Shown: in pieces, positions 43,155 to 43,307 of the stretch | Layout: each line of letters opens with the position of its first letter | How positions within the stretch are numbered: the first letter of the stretch is position 1 | Source of the DNA: an uncultured bacterium | GTDB lineage: Bacteria > Myxococcota_A > UBA9042 > PHBI01 | Direction: 5' to 3' | Assembly (NCBI GenBank): GCA_938040325.1 | Contig: CALHXW010000022.1 | Coordinates: 1 to 43,307, forward strand | Length of the DNA stretch: 43,307 nucleotides | Translations under genes and position numbers: made by a program | Notes under the pieces: generated by a model | Databases searched by the model: none | The model's input: the letters and a program-made list of their open reading frames with translations, nothing else | What the model was told of the DNA's origin: nothing

Positions 43155-43307
43155 CTAGCCGATGTTCACAGGCTCGACAGGGCCAAGGTCCACGGAGAAT
43201 GCCCGTTGCGCGGCCCGTGCTGTTGCGTGCTGGTTACCGGTGGTGAGTGCCACGCGACGACCTGGCGGGGACCGAGGATCGTCGGCCTGAACGGGCCAGC
43301 TCGCACC
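43155..43307 (-). CDS. 3' end of an unrecognised gene running off the right edge
   Basis: On the minus strand a frame open to the window edge gives 50 residues ending in TAG (43155-43157). The sequence (RRVALTTGNQHATARAAQRAF, then SVDLGPVEPVNIG) has normal amino-acid composition and GC3 bias. It is too short to assign. It lies upstream of ccr on the same strand, but about 200 bp apart with the putative operator between, so ccr probably has its own promoter. Confidence 0.45.
   Translation of the reverse strand, partial: GASWPVQADDPRSPPGRRVALTTGNQHATARAAQRAFSVDLGPVEPVNIG

Overview
This is a GC-rich bacterial chromosome segment, gene-dense, with many GTG or TTG starts and many 4-bp stop/start overlaps. 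Diderm features (outer-membrane-type lipoproteins, multihaem periplasmic cytochromes, alternative complex III plus a caa3 oxidase) and the gene content suggest a deltaproteobacterial lineage such as Myxococcota or Bradymonadota. That placement is inference, since no marker gene could be searched. No insertion sequence, prophage, integron or CRISPR array is visible.

Left edge (1-2460): the 3' part of an unrecognised gene, a divergent SerA-like D-2-hydroxyacid dehydrogenase with an ACT domain whose NAD-binding motif is degenerate, and a 0.5-kb stretch without a gene that ends in a strong hairpin terminator.

Respiratory supercluster (2461-20755, minus strand, about 18.3 kb): one nearly gapless run reading right to left. 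It encodes a cysteine-rich membrane-anchored protein, haem A synthase (ctaA), haem O synthase (ctaB), an ABC-2 exporter (ATPase and permease), an SCO copper chaperone, a lipoprotein cytochrome c, the six alternative complex III subunits actA-actF, a small membrane protein, a second SCO protein, and an A2-type caa3 oxidase (subunits II, I, III, IV). The encoded chain runs quinol to ACIII to cytochrome c to caa3 to O2, with its cofactor and copper assembly factors. The first seven genes are joined by six consecutive ATGA overlaps.

Translation and housekeeping block (20807-27906): a Sua5-type threonylcarbamoyl-AMP synthase (divergent from the cox run), tRNA-Lys and tRNA-Glu, signal peptidase I, elongation factor 4 (LepA), a ribbon-helix-helix protein, an S1-domain RNA-binding protein with a glycine/arginine-rich tail, and a lipoprotein.

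Ethylmalonyl-CoA pathway genes flank the right third. On the plus strand (28116-31688) are a methylsuccinyl-CoA dehydrogenase-like protein, a mesaconyl-CoA hydratase-like protein and a coupled dCMP deaminase. On the minus strand (38063-42951) are crotonyl-CoA carboxylase/reductase, ethylmalonyl-CoA mutase, its MeaB GTPase chaperone and a coupled lipoprotein. Together they would carry crotonyl-CoA through ethylmalonyl-CoA and methylsuccinyl-CoA to mesaconyl-CoA and methylmalyl-CoA, that is, acetyl-CoA assimilation without isocitrate lyase. A 15-bp inverted repeat with a GACGC-N3-GCGTC core lies upstream of both the mcd-like gene and ccr and may be a common operator.

Between the two pathway arms (32276-38040, plus strand) are an OPT-family transporter coupled to an unrecognised membrane protein, and a GCS2-type carboxylate-amine ligase fused to tandem CBS domains that overlaps an AstE/aspartoacylase-like metallohydrolase. 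The 587-bp gap before the OPT gene carries a terminator pointing the wrong way for its neighbours, which hints at an unannotated minus-strand RNA. The right edge has the 3' end of a further minus-strand gene.
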